From the NCBI GenBank assembly GCA_028376765.1, contig JAONBD010000006.1, positions 1 to 63,927 on the forward strand: a stretch of DNA of 63,927 nt. Reading direction: 5' to 3'. Source of the stretch: Candidatus Kapaibacterium sp. Lineage in GTDB: Bacteria; Bacteroidota; Ignavibacteria; Kapaibacteriales; UBA2268. The translations under genes and the position numbers were made by a program. The notes below the pieces were generated by a model. It made no database searches, was not told where the DNA came from, and worked only from the letters and a program-made list of their open reading frames with translations. Below are positions 1 through 10,167 of the stretch, piece after piece (position 1 is the stretch's first letter; each line of letters opens with the position of its first letter).

Positions 1-354
1 TCCTGTTATATAATTGCTTAAATCTATTCTCAATTCAATTTCCTATATATTTTTGAGAAAATTAACAACTGGTAACACTTGATAACACTTTTTCGCTTTT
101 TTCAAGTCCTCACCCTTCAGGGGGAGGATTTAGGTGGGGGCTACCTTTTTTGGGCGAAAGCTACCAATCCAAAAACAAAATACAAGAAAATGGTTTATCC
201 ATATTTTATAAATGGTTTGGAAAATATTGGGTGTGTAAAATCTTGCTCTCTGCTTAAAATAATATCTTTCCAAATTGAATTTTATCCGAAACTTATATAT
301 TATCTTTATCACTACCAATTTCTTGCTAGGAAAATACCCATAAATAACAATGAA
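1..354. other. Gene-free start of window with a G/C-rich hairpin
   Basis: I see no convincing gene in these 354 bases. The 93-codon open frame on the plus strand lacks a start context and resembles no family. Positions 71-90 hold a near-perfect tandem 10-mer ending in TAACACTT. Positions 108-127 form an inverted repeat (CCTC...GAGG around a C-run and a G-run) followed by a G-rich stretch to about 140. This stands out from the AT-rich surroundings and resembles the short dispersed repeats found between genes in many FCB genomes. That last point is inference. Confidence 0.5.
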
Positions 355-1023
355 TTATGATATGCTATCAAATAAATATGAAATATTTACAGCATTTTGT
401 AAATAAAAACTTGCAGAAACAAAAAGAAATATCTTAAATATTCGCAATGCAATGTGATTATTTTTCCAAAAAATGATTGAAAGAATGAAAGGAGGATATA
501 ATTTTTCTATTAGATTTATCAAAAACATGATATTATCTGGTAAATATCCTTTATGGGCTCCTTCAATTCCAATAATATAGTTGATAACATTAGTTAAAGC
601 TACTACATAAATCATAACAATTAAATATTCTGTGAATCGAAGCTTTTTACTTAGGGATAAAGTGTAACCTATAGCGATTAATATTATATCGGAAATAATC
701 ACCATACTTATTATATGGTATTGCTCCATTGATTTATCTGCTTTAATAAATAGATTGATTAAAACAGTAGAAAATGAAGCTAAAACAATGAAAAAAACAA
801 TTGGATTGGTGTATGGTTTAGTTTTGCCAGATAAATAGCCCTCAAAGAATGCACTTGGACGAATTAAAATATCCCATAAAGTCTTGAAGAAACCTCGCTC
901 AAGCTCAACAACTTCCATTATACCCGAGAATACACTGCGAAAAGTGTGTTTGTCGATAGTTTTCTGTCCACAATTAGGGCAGAAGTTAGCTGTATGTTCG
1001 GTATGACAGTTTTTGCAGTTCAT
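355..1023 (-). CDS. DUF3667-type zinc-ribbon membrane protein
   Basis: A 222-residue protein. The N-terminus has a zinc ribbon (Cys3, Cys6, Cys15, Cys18, ending CPNCGQK), followed by the DUF3667 hallmark: a segment leading into TLWDILIRPSAFFEGYL and then GKTKPYTNP. About five hydrophobic segments follow. Function is unknown for the family; it is an inner-membrane protein by prediction. Its ATG overlaps the stop codon of the upstream protease gene (ATGA), so the two are probably co-transcribed and translationally coupled. The family call rests on the ribbon plus the RP.....Y..GK pattern seen by eye. Confidence 0.75.
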   Translation of the reverse strand: MNCKNCHTEHTANFCPNCGQKTIDKHTFRSVFSGIMEVVELERGFFKTLWDILIRPSAFFEGYLSGKTKPYTNPIVFFIVLASFSTVLINLFIKADKSMEQYHIISMVIISDIILIAIGYTLSLSKKLRFTEYLIVMIYVVALTNVINYIIGIEGAHKGYLPDNIMFLINLIEKLYPPFILSIIFWKNNHIALRIFKIFLFVSASFYLQNAVNISYLFDSIS

Positions 1024-4000
1024 TTTACAAACATTTTATGTAATCGAGATTCATAGCCACCCTCTTCGTCGATTGCTTTCCAAAAGTAAATCCCTGGCTC
1101 TAAAAACTTACCATTCAGGTCTGTGCCGTCCCATTCAACGCCACCATTTCCATCATTTTCTATCAATTCTTTGATTGCTACACCGTCATAAGTTAAGATA
1201 ATAATGCGAGCGGTTTTGGTTAGATTTGCAAAATAATATTCACTTTTAGACCTTTCGACTGGATGGGGGTATAAGTAAACACTCTCTAATAAATCTTGTG
1301 AAAAAGAAAATGAGATGGTAGAGCCAACACCTTTAGTTATTGGTTTACCGGATTTTGCGAAAATATCTCGAACCTCTAAAACGTACTCTTTCCCTCTTGA
1401 ATAGCTAGCATCAGTACTCAATATTAGTTGTACTTTTTGCAATTCTGTGGGTATTGGATTAACAGAAAGGACACTCCCAAAGGGTGTTACAATATAGTTA
1501 TCTTGGTTTGATGAACCGAAATCTACTTCTTCTGAAAACTCTATAGATAAGAGACTACTTCCCTGCACTTCAAAACTTTTTATATATAACTCTTCAGTTT
1601 TCTGCTCAACATTTACATCAAATACAAAACTTGAAATTTCTGTAGGTGTATTGTAATAATCCCGGAATGAATCAGCGAATATAGTCGCACTAGATTGGCT
1701 CATTTGCCCATCTAGCTTTATATAAAGTGTTGAATCTGAACTTGTGGTAATACTAATTGGTTTGAGATTACCATCTTCTTGATCTAGAGAAAATAGGCTT
1801 GGAGCAGGATTATCAAGTGAAATCTTGCCTGAATATTTAACCAATATTTTATTTCCATCAATTTGATTTACATCAATAATACTGAGTGGTGTGTGTGTGA
1901 ATGCTTCACCAATTTCATTAGAAAAATCACCGCAATTATCGTTTTCACAAGCTCTCACCACAAACCTATATAAAGTATTATTGTCTAAATCATCAATTAT
2001 AATGAATGGCTCTGTAGTTTCTGCAACCTTTACTACTTGATTGTCCTCACCAGTGAACCTAAAAACTTCGTATAAATAATTTCCATTAAGTGGATCCCAA
2101 TTCAATAATGCAGATGATTCGTTTATAGCATAAGCTTCAAAGTTTTTTGGTTGCGGAATGGTATTATTAGCATCAAATTCAAAAATTTCAAATCCACGGA
2201 ATGTAGTAATTCCTAAATCATTAACCCCATTTTTATTAAAATCATAAATAATAGCTGAATTTGAAAGTGCATTAGGAACATGCCAAATAGGTTCTAAGTC
2301 ATCACCTTTAAGAGTCAATACATAAAGATTTGGAAAGGTAGAAACAACAATTTCTTCACCTGTTTTATCATTTAAGTCGCCAACAGCTAAACCATTTTTA
2401 TATGAGATTCCAGTGTTTCCTAATAATCCATCTTGTACACCATAAATATATTTATTTATGTATCTGGTGTATAATCCGTTGGTTGATTTAAATACTCTTA
2501 ATCTCCAGAACCTATCTGATGATTGTGTTTCAGGAAAAATACCAGAAGATCCATTATTTAAAGAAATTATCTCATCTATACCATCACCGTCAAGGTCAGC
2601 GGCTTTTAGGAACTGTCTAGAAAAAGATACTGTTTCATCAAAGTTTTGAATTAACACTAAAGAATCTCTATCTTGATTATCCAATTTTAAATATTCATAA
2701 ATTAATAAATGACCAAGATTATTAGTAACAGATAATTGATTTGTTCCATCTTTATTAAAATCTCCTGCAATTCCGAACCTCTCATTTCCAAAATTGGCGT
2801 ATTCTGGTGGAAGCGATGTCCTAGCTATTTCTTGATATTTACCATCAATCAAAGAAAGAATATAATATGAAAATTCATCATTCAAAATAATTTCATCTAG
2901 ACCATCTCCGTCAAAATCGAACATTCCTTCTGCCCATCTAAAAGAATTATCATCGGAATATAAAAGAGTTTCAAATGGATTAGATCCGTCACTATTTTCT
3001 TCAAATAATCTAAATTCAAACCCAGCGGTAGTTAGGACTTCGCTAAGTCCATCGCCATCAGTATCTCCATAACCAACAGGTAGCCATGCTTGTTCAAAAT
3101 TATTTTTTAGTTTTAGTTCATCATCTTCATATTCAAAATGTAAGGATGTTCCTATAGATAATGAGCTTAAATCATTAAAAATAAAATCTGGATTACCATC
3201 AGAATCATAATCAATTCCTTCATCAAATAAATACAAAAATGGGTATGTATCTGATATTCTTTTAAACGTTTCAGTTGGCGATACAAAATGGTTTGAATTC
3301 ACTGGTAAAAGCATTGTTGTAGATTCTTGACCATTCCTTGCAAAATTTAAATTAACACTCGAAAAGTCTGTTAATTGTTCATCAATTATAACAGCATGAG
3401 CCTTTGTTCTGTAATTATTATTTAATTTCTTAAATTGAGGCGAATTAACTTCCATAACAGATTCTTTATTAGTAACAGCATAAACCAAATTTCTAACCTT
3501 ACCATTATAGAGCATATCAATAGATTTGGCTGACTCAATTTTTAAGTTTGTTGTGGAATCATAAGCGTAAAATTTAATTCTTTTTTCAATTGTTTTTGAA
3601 TTAATTAATTTAACAACAAATCTTAAAGTATATGAGGTATCCTTTAATGATGAACTTGGTAATTTGAACATTAATTCATCTAAATATCTATCATCAGATG
3701 AAAAAACAGAATCCCATTTAAATGCTTCGATCTCGTTGCTTGGTGGGTCAATAAAATTTTGCCTTGTTCTTGGATTGTAAATTGTATTATTATTTATCGA
3801 GTTTAACGAATCAATAGTATTTAATGAATCTATAATATAATCTAAATCTGTATTAGATAAATTATCTGGAAAATGTCCTTTACCCAAAAAAACATCAACT
3901 GACTCCATTAATGGTATAGATATAGTCCCATTTATTTCTATAGAATCAAGATTATTTATGTTGATATTTTCTTCGAATTGTGGACTAGATATTGAGAAAT

Positions 4001-5300
4001 CAGAATTAATTGTACTTAAAACCGCTTTTCTAAAATCAACAATTCCTGATCCAAAATAGACATCCCAGCCATTTTCGCCCAAATCAAAACTACTATTTTG
4101 AAGTATAGATTTAACTCGACTAGGAGATAAATCTGGGTTTTTCTCTAATAGCAATGCCGAAGCTCCAGCTATGAATGGAGCAGAAAATGATGTCCCATTC
4201 ACTCTTTTATATTCATTATTTCGATTTGTAGTAAGAACGTCATTACCAGGGGCTGATATATCAATATATGATCCATAATTTGAAAAACCATATCTTCTAT
4301 TTTCTTGGTTTGTTCCAGCAACCGAGATAACTTCTGGTAGATCTGAGGGGTAGTGAGTTCTAAAATTATTATTGTTTCCTGAAGATGCAACTAGAACGCA
4401 TCCCATTGAATAAGCAAATTCGCAAGCGTCTGCTACAATAGGAGATTTAAATGATTCTCCAAAGCTCATATTAATAACCCTTGCACCATTCATAGCAGCA
4501 TAAATTATGCATCTTGCTACATCATCAGATTCGCCCTCGCCACCTGCATCGAATGCACGTAATGTCATTAATTTAGAATCATAGGCACTACCAGTTATCC
4601 CTAAACCATTATTATTTTTCGCCGAAATAATTCCCGAAACTAGTGTACCATGGTCTTGCTCATCTTCAGGGTTCGGATCTGGAGTTAAATAGTCGCCAAA
4701 ATTTGCAATATCTTGATCTATAAAATCGTAGCCAATCACGTCATCAGCAAAACCATTTCCATCGTTATCTATTCCATCAAAATCACCGCTAAGCCCTTCA
4801 AATATAGAATCTTTAGACCAAGGCTCAAATGTCCCATTTGCGTTAAAATCCTCTAAAGTATTAATCCACAAATTATCTTTTAAATCTTCATGGTTATAAT
4901 CAATACCAGTATCTATAACTGCTACTAAAACGCCGTCTCCTGTTGCATATTCCCAAGATATATAAGCATTAGTGGTTTGCATTGACCATTGATCTGGAAA
5001 TTGAGGGTCATTTGGTATTGCCGTTTGTTCTATATAAAGTTTGCTTATACCTTCGTATACTACATAAGAATCTTCATCAAGGTTAGAAAGCTGCGCTTCA
5101 TCTATTAATTTCAAGGATTGAAAAAATTCTATTTTGCTTTGTTGCTTGCTAGTAAGTAGTCTATTTCTATTGACTTTTGATTTTGGTAAGAAGCTTTTAA
5201 GCTCTTTCTTATAATTATTTTTTGGAATTATAAGATAAGATTTACCAATAAGCGTCAAGGGAAATATTAATATTAGAAAAAGAATAATTTTTTGTTTCAT
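1020..5300 (-). CDS. Secreted subtilisin-like (S8) protease with FG-GAP repeats and T9SS-type C-terminus
   Basis: Numbered from the ATG at 5300: signal peptide about 1-19, then a subtilisin domain with catalytic Asp130 (VIDTGID), His217 (DHGTLVSG), oxyanion Asn309 and Ser371 (NGTSFSAP). Between Asp and His lies an Asp/Asn-rich, probably calcium-binding, insert (DGIDNDGNGFADD). The middle carries FG-GAP/VCBS-like repeats with DxDGDGxD calcium loops, then a fibronectin type III-like domain near NALLNWDP-like sequence. The last 80 residues (YPHPVER ... GIYFWKA) are a FlgD-like/T9SS sorting domain. A TTG in the same frame at 5336 would add 12 residues, but the ATG gives a clean signal peptide. 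It is divergent from the nitroreductase gene. Likely a cell-surface or extracellular protease. Confidence 0.9.
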   Translation of the reverse strand: MKQKIILFLILIFPLTLIGKSYLIIPKNNYKKELKSFLPKSKVNRNRLLTSKQQSKIEFFQSLKLIDEAQLSNLDEDSYVVYEGISKLYIEQTAIPNDPQFPDQWSMQTTNAYISWEYATGDGVLVAVIDTGIDYNHEDLKDNLWINTLEDFNANGTFEPWSKDSIFEGLSGDFDGIDNDGNGFADDVIGYDFIDQDIANFGDYLTPDPNPEDEQDHGTLVSGIISAKNNNGLGITGSAYDSKLMTLRAFDAGGEGESDDVARCIIYAAMNGARVINMSFGESFKSPIVADACEFAYSMGCVLVASSGNNNNFRTHYPSDLPEVISVAGTNQENRRYGFSNYGSYIDISAPGNDVLTTNRNNEYKRVNGTSFSAPFIAGASALLLEKNPDLSPSRVKSILQNSSFDLGENGWDVYFGSGIVDFRKAVLSTINSDFSISSPQFEENININNLDSIEINGTISIPLMESVDVFLGKGHFPDNLSNTDLDYIIDSLNTIDSLNSINNNTIYNPRTRQNFIDPPSNEIEAFKWDSVFSSDDRYLDELMFKLPSSSLKDTSYTLRFVVKLINSKTIEKRIKFYAYDSTTNLKIESAKSIDMLYNGKVRNLVYAVTNKESVMEVNSPQFKKLNNNYRTKAHAVIIDEQLTDFSSVNLNFARNGQESTTMLLPVNSNHFVSPTETFKRISDTYPFLYLFDEGIDYDSDGNPDFIFNDLSSLSIGTSLHFEYEDDELKLKNNFEQAWLPVGYGDTDGDGLSEVLTTAGFEFRLFEENSDGSNPFETLLYSDDNSFRWAEGMFDFDGDGLDEIILNDEFSYYILSLIDGKYQEIARTSLPPEYANFGNERFGIAGDFNKDGTNQLSVTNNLGHLLIYEYLKLDNQDRDSLVLIQNFDETVSFSRQFLKAADLDGDGIDEIISLNNGSSGIFPETQSSDRFWRLRVFKSTNGLYTRYINKYIYGVQDGLLGNTGISYKNGLAVGDLNDKTGEEIVVSTFPNLYVLTLKGDDLEPIWHVPNALSNSAIIYDFNKNGVNDLGITTFRGFEIFEFDANNTIPQPKNFEAYAINESSALLNWDPLNGNYLYEVFRFTGEDNQVVKVAETTEPFIIIDDLDNNTLYRFVVRACENDNCGDFSNEIGEAFTHTPLSIIDVNQIDGNKILVKYSGKISLDNPAPSLFSLDQEDGNLKPISITTSSDSTLYIKLDGQMSQSSATIFADSFRDYYNTPTEISSFVFDVNVEQKTEELYIKSFEVQGSSLLSIEFSEEVDFGSSNQDNYIVTPFGSVLSVNPIPTELQKVQLILSTDASYSRGKEYVLEVRDIFAKSGKPITKGVGSTISFSFSQDLLESVYLYPHPVERSKSEYYFANLTKTARIIILTYDGVAIKELIENDGNGGVEWDGTDLNGKFLEPGIYFWKAIDEEGGYESRLHKMFVK

Positions 5301-5338
5301 AATATAATAGACAATTTTATAGAAAAAAGGTTTCAATA

Positions 5339-5938
5339 ATGATAAAGAAAACTACACCATTAAAATACCCAATAGACAAATTAATAGAAAGTAGGTGGTC
5401 ACCTAGATCATTTAACAAAGATATGAAAGTAGAACGAGAGAAAGTACTTTCTATTTGCGAAGCAGCTCGATGGGCTCCTTCATGCTTTAATGAGCAACCA
5501 TGGAGATTTATTGTTTTTGATAGATCGCATAATGAGTCGGATTTTAAAAAAGGGTTTGATTGTTTAGGAGAATGGAATCAAAAATGGGCCCAAAACTGCA
5601 GCTTATTAATTGCAGTTGTTTCTCATGATAAATTTGTTAAAAACTCAAATCCCAATTCTTGGTCTGGATACGATAGCGGGGCTGCAGCACAAAATATGTG
5701 CCTTCAAGCTACTTCGCTTGGTTTAATGTCACATCAAATGGGTGGGTTCGATTCCAAAAAACTCATTAATGATTTTAATATACCTCAAGACCATTCTGCT
5801 ATTGCTATGATTGCATTTGGCTACCAAGCTGAGTTATCCGCAGTTGATGAAGCTTATCACGAAGCAGAATTAAAAGAAAGATCTAGAATAGAACTAGAAA
5901 ACAATTTTTTTGATGGAAGTTGGGGAAAGGGGATTTAA
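5339..5938 (+). CDS. Nitroreductase family protein
   Basis: A 199-residue protein of usual family length. The N-terminal RWSPRSFNKD followed by ARWAPSCFNEQPWRF is the classic FMN-binding start of nitroreductases, and a GAAAQNMCLQATSLGLMSHQMGGF helix/loop completes the FMN site. It probably catalyses NAD(P)H-dependent two-electron reductions as an FMN dimer in the cytoplasm; the substrate cannot be read from sequence. The start is ATG, 38 bases from the divergent protease start, so the two genes share a short promoter region. Confidence 0.9.
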   Translation: MIKKTTPLKYPIDKLIESRWSPRSFNKDMKVEREKVLSICEAARWAPSCFNEQPWRFIVFDRSHNESDFKKGFDCLGEWNQKWAQNCSLLIAVVSHDKFVKNSNPNSWSGYDSGAAAQNMCLQATSLGLMSHQMGGFDSKKLINDFNIPQDHSAIAMIAFGYQAELSAVDEAYHEAELKERSRIELENNFFDGSWGKGI

Positions 5939-5958
5939 ACTCCCCCCTCGCCAATTAT

Positions 5959-8900
5959 CTAAATTTTAATTATTTTCTGAGTGTAAATTCGCTTTTTGGT
6001 ATAAAGTCTGATATAATACACTCCTTTACCTAAGGCAGATAAATCAATTTTCTTTTTGAAATTTGTATTTAATTTTAATTCGCCGTTGCTAGATATTATC
6101 TTAATTTTTTCAATAGGTTTCTCTGTTTGAATTTGCAGAATATCACTTACAAGATTCGGATAAATAATTAATTGTTCATCAATTAATTCCAAATTATTTA
6201 ATAGTGCTGTTCTAGTTTTAAATGAATCGGAGAAATTACCAAGCTTATTATTTTTAATGGGAGCAACTCTCCAAAAATAATTTCTATTTGATACTAATTG
6301 ACTGATTAAAGTGCTGTTGCTACTTACTGTTGTATCAATAATCGGCGAATCAAAACTATTAAAGTAATTCAATTGTACTCTATACGAATCAGCTCCTTCG
6401 ATTTCCTTCCAAACAAATGAAGTATTTAATTCAGTTCCTTCCGAATTATTTTCTGGAAATATTAGCTCAGTAATGGATAAAAAAGTTTCAAGACTCGCTT
6501 CAGAAACTTCACTACTATATCCACCAGCATTTAAAGATTGCAATCTTGCAGTATATTTTTTGAATCCTTGTTCTAAACCGTCGATTTCAATTTTGTCCTC
6601 ATTTGTAAAATATTCAGAAATTAATTCATCATTTTCATCTACTATTTGGATTCTGTAATAAACTGCATCAATATTGCTTTCCCAAGTAAGAATTTCAGAT
6701 TTTGCTATATCTGAATAGTTTTCCTTTTCGAAATTTACACTAACTGGTTTTGGTGGAGTTTCATTTATAAATCCATCGAAAATTCCAGTTGAGTAAGTCC
6801 CAATTGCAACATATTTATCTTCTTTTCTTGTATCAATTGAAGCAATATATGCTGTTCCAATACTTTCTATTGCCTCTAACTGCCATGGTGTATATTCACC
6901 GTTAATAATCGAGGTAATAAATAGCCCATCTGTTGTTCCAGCAAGGTAAATTATACCATCATCTAAAGGAAGAATTTCAACCCATAATACACCTGGTCCA
7001 TCACCAGGATTTCTTGAATCAACTCCTAGACTTCCTTCAATATTTTGCCAGTTATCTCCCCCATCAAGAGAATGCCACAATGATTTTACACCATAATCTG
7101 AAAATGCAAGAATAATCTCATCTGCATTATCAGGATTGATAGCAATTGAATTTACATTTCCATTAGTTGGGAAACTGTTGGTTCTTAAATCAATAACAAC
7201 AGGGTCATTAGAATTAGCATTTTCAATTCTATAAACATTACTATTTGAAGTTCCATAATATACAATATTAGGAGGGTTTGTTGAAACTGAAACTGCTGTT
7301 ATCTCATTTCCAGATCTAGGAGAGTCAAAATTGTAATTTGGTATAGAAGTTTGGGGCAAAGAATCCCAACCAATACTTATTGAATCCTTTGATCCATCTA
7401 ATTCAATTTTCGATAAATCATTTTGCCTCCAAAGTATTCTCCCACCAGCAACATACATAATATTACTATTGTTAGGATCTAAAGCTAAAGAAGTATTCCA
7501 CTGAAACTCCTCTCCACCTATTGGGTCTATTCTTCTAGTTTTTTCAACATCCCCATTTTCATCTAATTCCGATTTCCATATTTTTATCTTAGGCTGTCTT
7601 GATGTATTCTGAGAAGTAATTATAAATTCTGAGTTATTTGCAATTTCACAATTAAAACCATCTGCTCTTAGAACTTCATTCCATTGGTGGTCTACTATCC
7701 TTTGGTTTGAATAAAAAGATCCATTATCTTGAGTTCCACCAACAATATTAAAATTATTTATATCAGTATGGTCTATGCCAATATTATAAAATTGAGTTGA
7801 AAATAAACCATTATTTAATGATATCCACTCAACATTTTCTGATTTATTATCGTTTGTTTTATGTAAACCTCCATCAGAGCAAGTGTACATTACACTTGAA
7901 TTTTTCGAGAAAAATATATTATGCAAATCTGCATGATGGTTTGGGTATCTGTAGTGATAATCGCAGGTTTCATCTTCACCTGGGCAAGTCCCTCCTATAA
8001 CATCAAATTCCTTATCATTCCAAGCAGAAGATGATCTATACAGGTTTACTGCACCAATGTAAACATAATTAGTATCAAAAGGATCTACTGCAATATGCAT
8101 ATCGTAACCACCTTGCGAGTTCACTTGATGCCTAATTTTTTCAGGATTTGGTAAATTGTTACTCAAATCTTCCCAATTACCTCCATCGCTTGCTCCATTA
8201 CCCAATTTATATTGGTATCTCCACAAAGAGTGCCATAAAGAATCTCCTCTAGAATTTGTAGTCCTAATACCGCTACCATTTGTAGTTGCAAAAATGTAAA
8301 TACTATTTTCATTCTGAGGATTAACACCAAATACAATTCTGTTAAATACACTATTATAATTAGAAGGTGTAATATTTACCCAATCTTCATTTGGAGCTTT
8401 TCTAAAAATTCCTGTTCCGCTATTCTGCAAAGCTCCACTAATAGATGCATACAATACACCCGATTCAGTAATAACAATATCCTTATATTGTTGTGCATTG
8501 TTAAAAAAATTAGGACCAAAATCTCTATTCCAAGTATCGCCACCATCTTCAGTCTTCATTATAGATCCAAAAGTAGTTGCTGCGTAAATAATATCTGTGC
8601 CAATAGGTTGAGTATGGTCAATAACCATTCTGTACACTAAATCAAATTGGTCATCATGTATAAAAGGTCTCGAATCACCAACAGTAGATTCTAAATGAAA
8701 CCATGTTTCTCCATTATCAGTAGATTTAAATATGCCGTAACCAACTCTAAATCTGGAAGCAATCCTTTCCCCCGTTGAGTAGTACCATGTATCTTGATTG
8801 CCCGGTCTTGGATCCTGAATGATATCTGTTATTGAATGATTTTGATCTGCAGGGCTCACTTTTCTCCACGAATCTCCTGCATCTTCACTAAGCCAAACAC

Positions 8901-9270
8901 CCCCAGAGGACATTGCTGCTAATATTCTTTTTTCGTCTCTTATATCAAATTTAGCTGCTCGAGTCCTTCCACCAGTATGGTAGGGTCCTCTCCTGTTCCA
9001 ATCATAAGCAGATAATTTTCTGTTGGGATTATCTTTTTTTAATTTTGATAATTTAGAAATTTTATTTAAAGAAAATCTTTTGGCATTTGCAATTAGGTTA
9101 GATGCAATAATATCATCGCCAAGCAATCCCAATTTCTGTAGTTCATAATATTCTTTATCCTTGGATTGAACTTCACCTTCTAGTGAATAATTTTTAGAAT
9201 CTACATTTTTTAAAGAAAACAAAAACCCAATTACTATTAATGTAATTACTACAAAATATGATTTTAACAT
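5959..9270 (-). CDS. Large secreted BNR/sortilin-type beta-propeller protein with T9SS sorting domain
   Basis: A 1103-residue protein with an N-terminal signal peptide (about 1-25). It carries repeated Asp-box (BNR) motifs of the form S-x-D-x-G-x-x-W, for example LSEDAGDSWRK, KSTDNGETWF, KTEDGGDTWN and HSLDGGDNWQ, typical of VPS10/sortilin-like propellers. Two fibronectin-III-like modules follow, then a C-terminal IYPN...GVYYIRLYTKK segment that fits the T9SS type A sorting domain. Such proteins are exported to the cell surface; enzymatic activity is not shown by the motif alone. It ends close to the convergent nitroreductase gene. Start is ATG. Confidence 0.85.
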   Translation of the reverse strand: MLKSYFVVITLIVIGFLFSLKNVDSKNYSLEGEVQSKDKEYYELQKLGLLGDDIIASNLIANAKRFSLNKISKLSKLKKDNPNRKLSAYDWNRRGPYHTGGRTRAAKFDIRDEKRILAAMSSGGVWLSEDAGDSWRKVSPADQNHSITDIIQDPRPGNQDTWYYSTGERIASRFRVGYGIFKSTDNGETWFHLESTVGDSRPFIHDDQFDLVYRMVIDHTQPIGTDIIYAATTFGSIMKTEDGGDTWNRDFGPNFFNNAQQYKDIVITESGVLYASISGALQNSGTGIFRKAPNEDWVNITPSNYNSVFNRIVFGVNPQNENSIYIFATTNGSGIRTTNSRGDSLWHSLWRYQYKLGNGASDGGNWEDLSNNLPNPEKIRHQVNSQGGYDMHIAVDPFDTNYVYIGAVNLYRSSSAWNDKEFDVIGGTCPGEDETCDYHYRYPNHHADLHNIFFSKNSSVMYTCSDGGLHKTNDNKSENVEWISLNNGLFSTQFYNIGIDHTDINNFNIVGGTQDNGSFYSNQRIVDHQWNEVLRADGFNCEIANNSEFIITSQNTSRQPKIKIWKSELDENGDVEKTRRIDPIGGEEFQWNTSLALDPNNSNIMYVAGGRILWRQNDLSKIELDGSKDSISIGWDSLPQTSIPNYNFDSPRSGNEITAVSVSTNPPNIVYYGTSNSNVYRIENANSNDPVVIDLRTNSFPTNGNVNSIAINPDNADEIILAFSDYGVKSLWHSLDGGDNWQNIEGSLGVDSRNPGDGPGVLWVEILPLDDGIIYLAGTTDGLFITSIINGEYTPWQLEAIESIGTAYIASIDTRKEDKYVAIGTYSTGIFDGFINETPPKPVSVNFEKENYSDIAKSEILTWESNIDAVYYRIQIVDENDELISEYFTNEDKIEIDGLEQGFKKYTARLQSLNAGGYSSEVSEASLETFLSITELIFPENNSEGTELNTSFVWKEIEGADSYRVQLNYFNSFDSPIIDTTVSSNSTLISQLVSNRNYFWRVAPIKNNKLGNFSDSFKTRTALLNNLELIDEQLIIYPNLVSDILQIQTEKPIEKIKIISSNGELKLNTNFKKKIDLSALGKGVYYIRLYTKKRIYTQKIIKI

Positions 9271-9299
9271 TTTATTACCTTTTTAATTTTGAGTTTAAT

Positions 9300-9782
9300 C
9301 TAATTTAATAAAACTTTTGATTTATCTTTAGAAATATCTTTCAATTCCTTTACTGATAAATTTAATGTAGGATGCATCATACTTGATGCAATTTCAACTG
9401 CAGGAAACAAAACAAAATTACGTTTATGCATTTCTGGATGAGGAATTTGAACTAATTTTGAATTGATAATTTGGGCTGCATATAGGATTATATCAATATC
9501 AATTTCTCTTTCATGCCATTTTTGTCTTGGTTTTCGCCCTATCTCTATTTCTATATTTTTTAGAATTTTCAATAAATCAGTAGCTACTATTTTTGTTTCT
9601 ATTAGTAGGCAGTTGTTTATAAACCAATCCTGATCTTTAAATCCGTAGGGCTCAGATTTATAATAACTAGATGCAGCTAAAAGATTTATTCCCTTAACTG
9701 CTTCTATAAGTGATTTTGCTTTTTCTAAGTTTACAATTTTATTACCAATATTGGATCCTAGTGACAATAGAACTTTATTCAC
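9300..9782 (-). CDS. folK: 6-hydroxymethyl-7,8-dihydropterin pyrophosphokinase (HPPK)
   Basis: Transfers pyrophosphate from ATP to 6-hydroxymethyl-dihydropterin in folate synthesis. The motifs LLSLGSNIGN, DWFINNCLLIET and RKPRQKWHEREIDIDIILY (the HPPK signature) are clear. I chose the GTG at 9782: it begins directly before the conserved strand, is preceded about nine bases upstream by AGAGG, and overlaps the folB stop codon (GTGAATAA). A TTG at 9833 would add 17 residues not found in the family. It sits directly after folB, the preceding enzyme of the pathway; folP lies separately at 59761. Confidence 0.9.
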   Translation of the reverse strand: MNKVLLSLGSNIGNKIVNLEKAKSLIEAVKGINLLAASSYYKSEPYGFKDQDWFINNCLLIETKIVATDLLKILKNIEIEIGRKPRQKWHEREIDIDIILYAAQIINSKLVQIPHPEMHKRNFVLFPAVEIASSMMHPTLNLSVKELKDISKDKSKVLLN

Positions 9783-10167
9783 TAGAAATTTGACCTCTAG
9801 TAAGAGTTTGTTCAACCTCAACCGATTCAACAATTCTTCTCATAGGAACGTTCTTTTTTCTAACCCTAATTGTTGCAGAATCCAGTGCATCAAATTTATC
9901 AAAGAGAGAATTTAATATTTCGTAAGCCAATGTTTCGATAAGATCACATGATTCGCCAGTTATAATCTCTGATACTACAAAAATAGCTTCTTCATAATTG
10001 ATAGCTAAATTCACATTATCTTCGATAGCAGCTTCTTTGGCGTCGTAGGTTAATTCCAAATCAACTTGGTAAATACCACCTAATTGTTTTTCTTGTTGCT
10101 TAACACCGTGGTAAGCATAAAATTCTGCTGAATTAATAACTATTGTTGCTGGAGAAAAATTTTTCAT
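9775..10167 (-). CDS. folB: Dihydroneopterin aldolase
   Basis: A 130-residue enzyme that converts 7,8-dihydroneopterin to 6-hydroxymethyl-dihydropterin plus glycolaldehyde in folate synthesis. It shows the family start ([12 protein letters not shown] with the active-site Tyr), the LAINYEEA segment, [12 protein letters not shown], and the C-terminal VRVRKK-type strand ([10 protein letters not shown]) with the catalytic Lys. Its ATG overlaps the stop of the DUF255 gene (ATGA), and its own stop overlaps the folK start, so the three genes form one translationally coupled unit. Confidence 0.92.
   Translation of the reverse strand: MKNFSPATIVINSAEFYAYHGVKQQEKQLGGIYQVDLELTYDAKEAAIEDNVNLAINYEEAIFVVSEIITGESCDLIETLAYEILNSLFDKFDALDSATIRVRKKNVPMRRIVESVEVEQTLTRGQISSE

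Noticed and set aside
79-360. 93-codon open frame at the window start
   Set aside because: No start context, no recognisable family, and it crosses the G-rich hairpin; better seen as chance.
5927-5948. GGGGA / TCCCC hairpin at the end of the nitroreductase gene
   Set aside because: No T-tract follows, so it is not called as a terminator.
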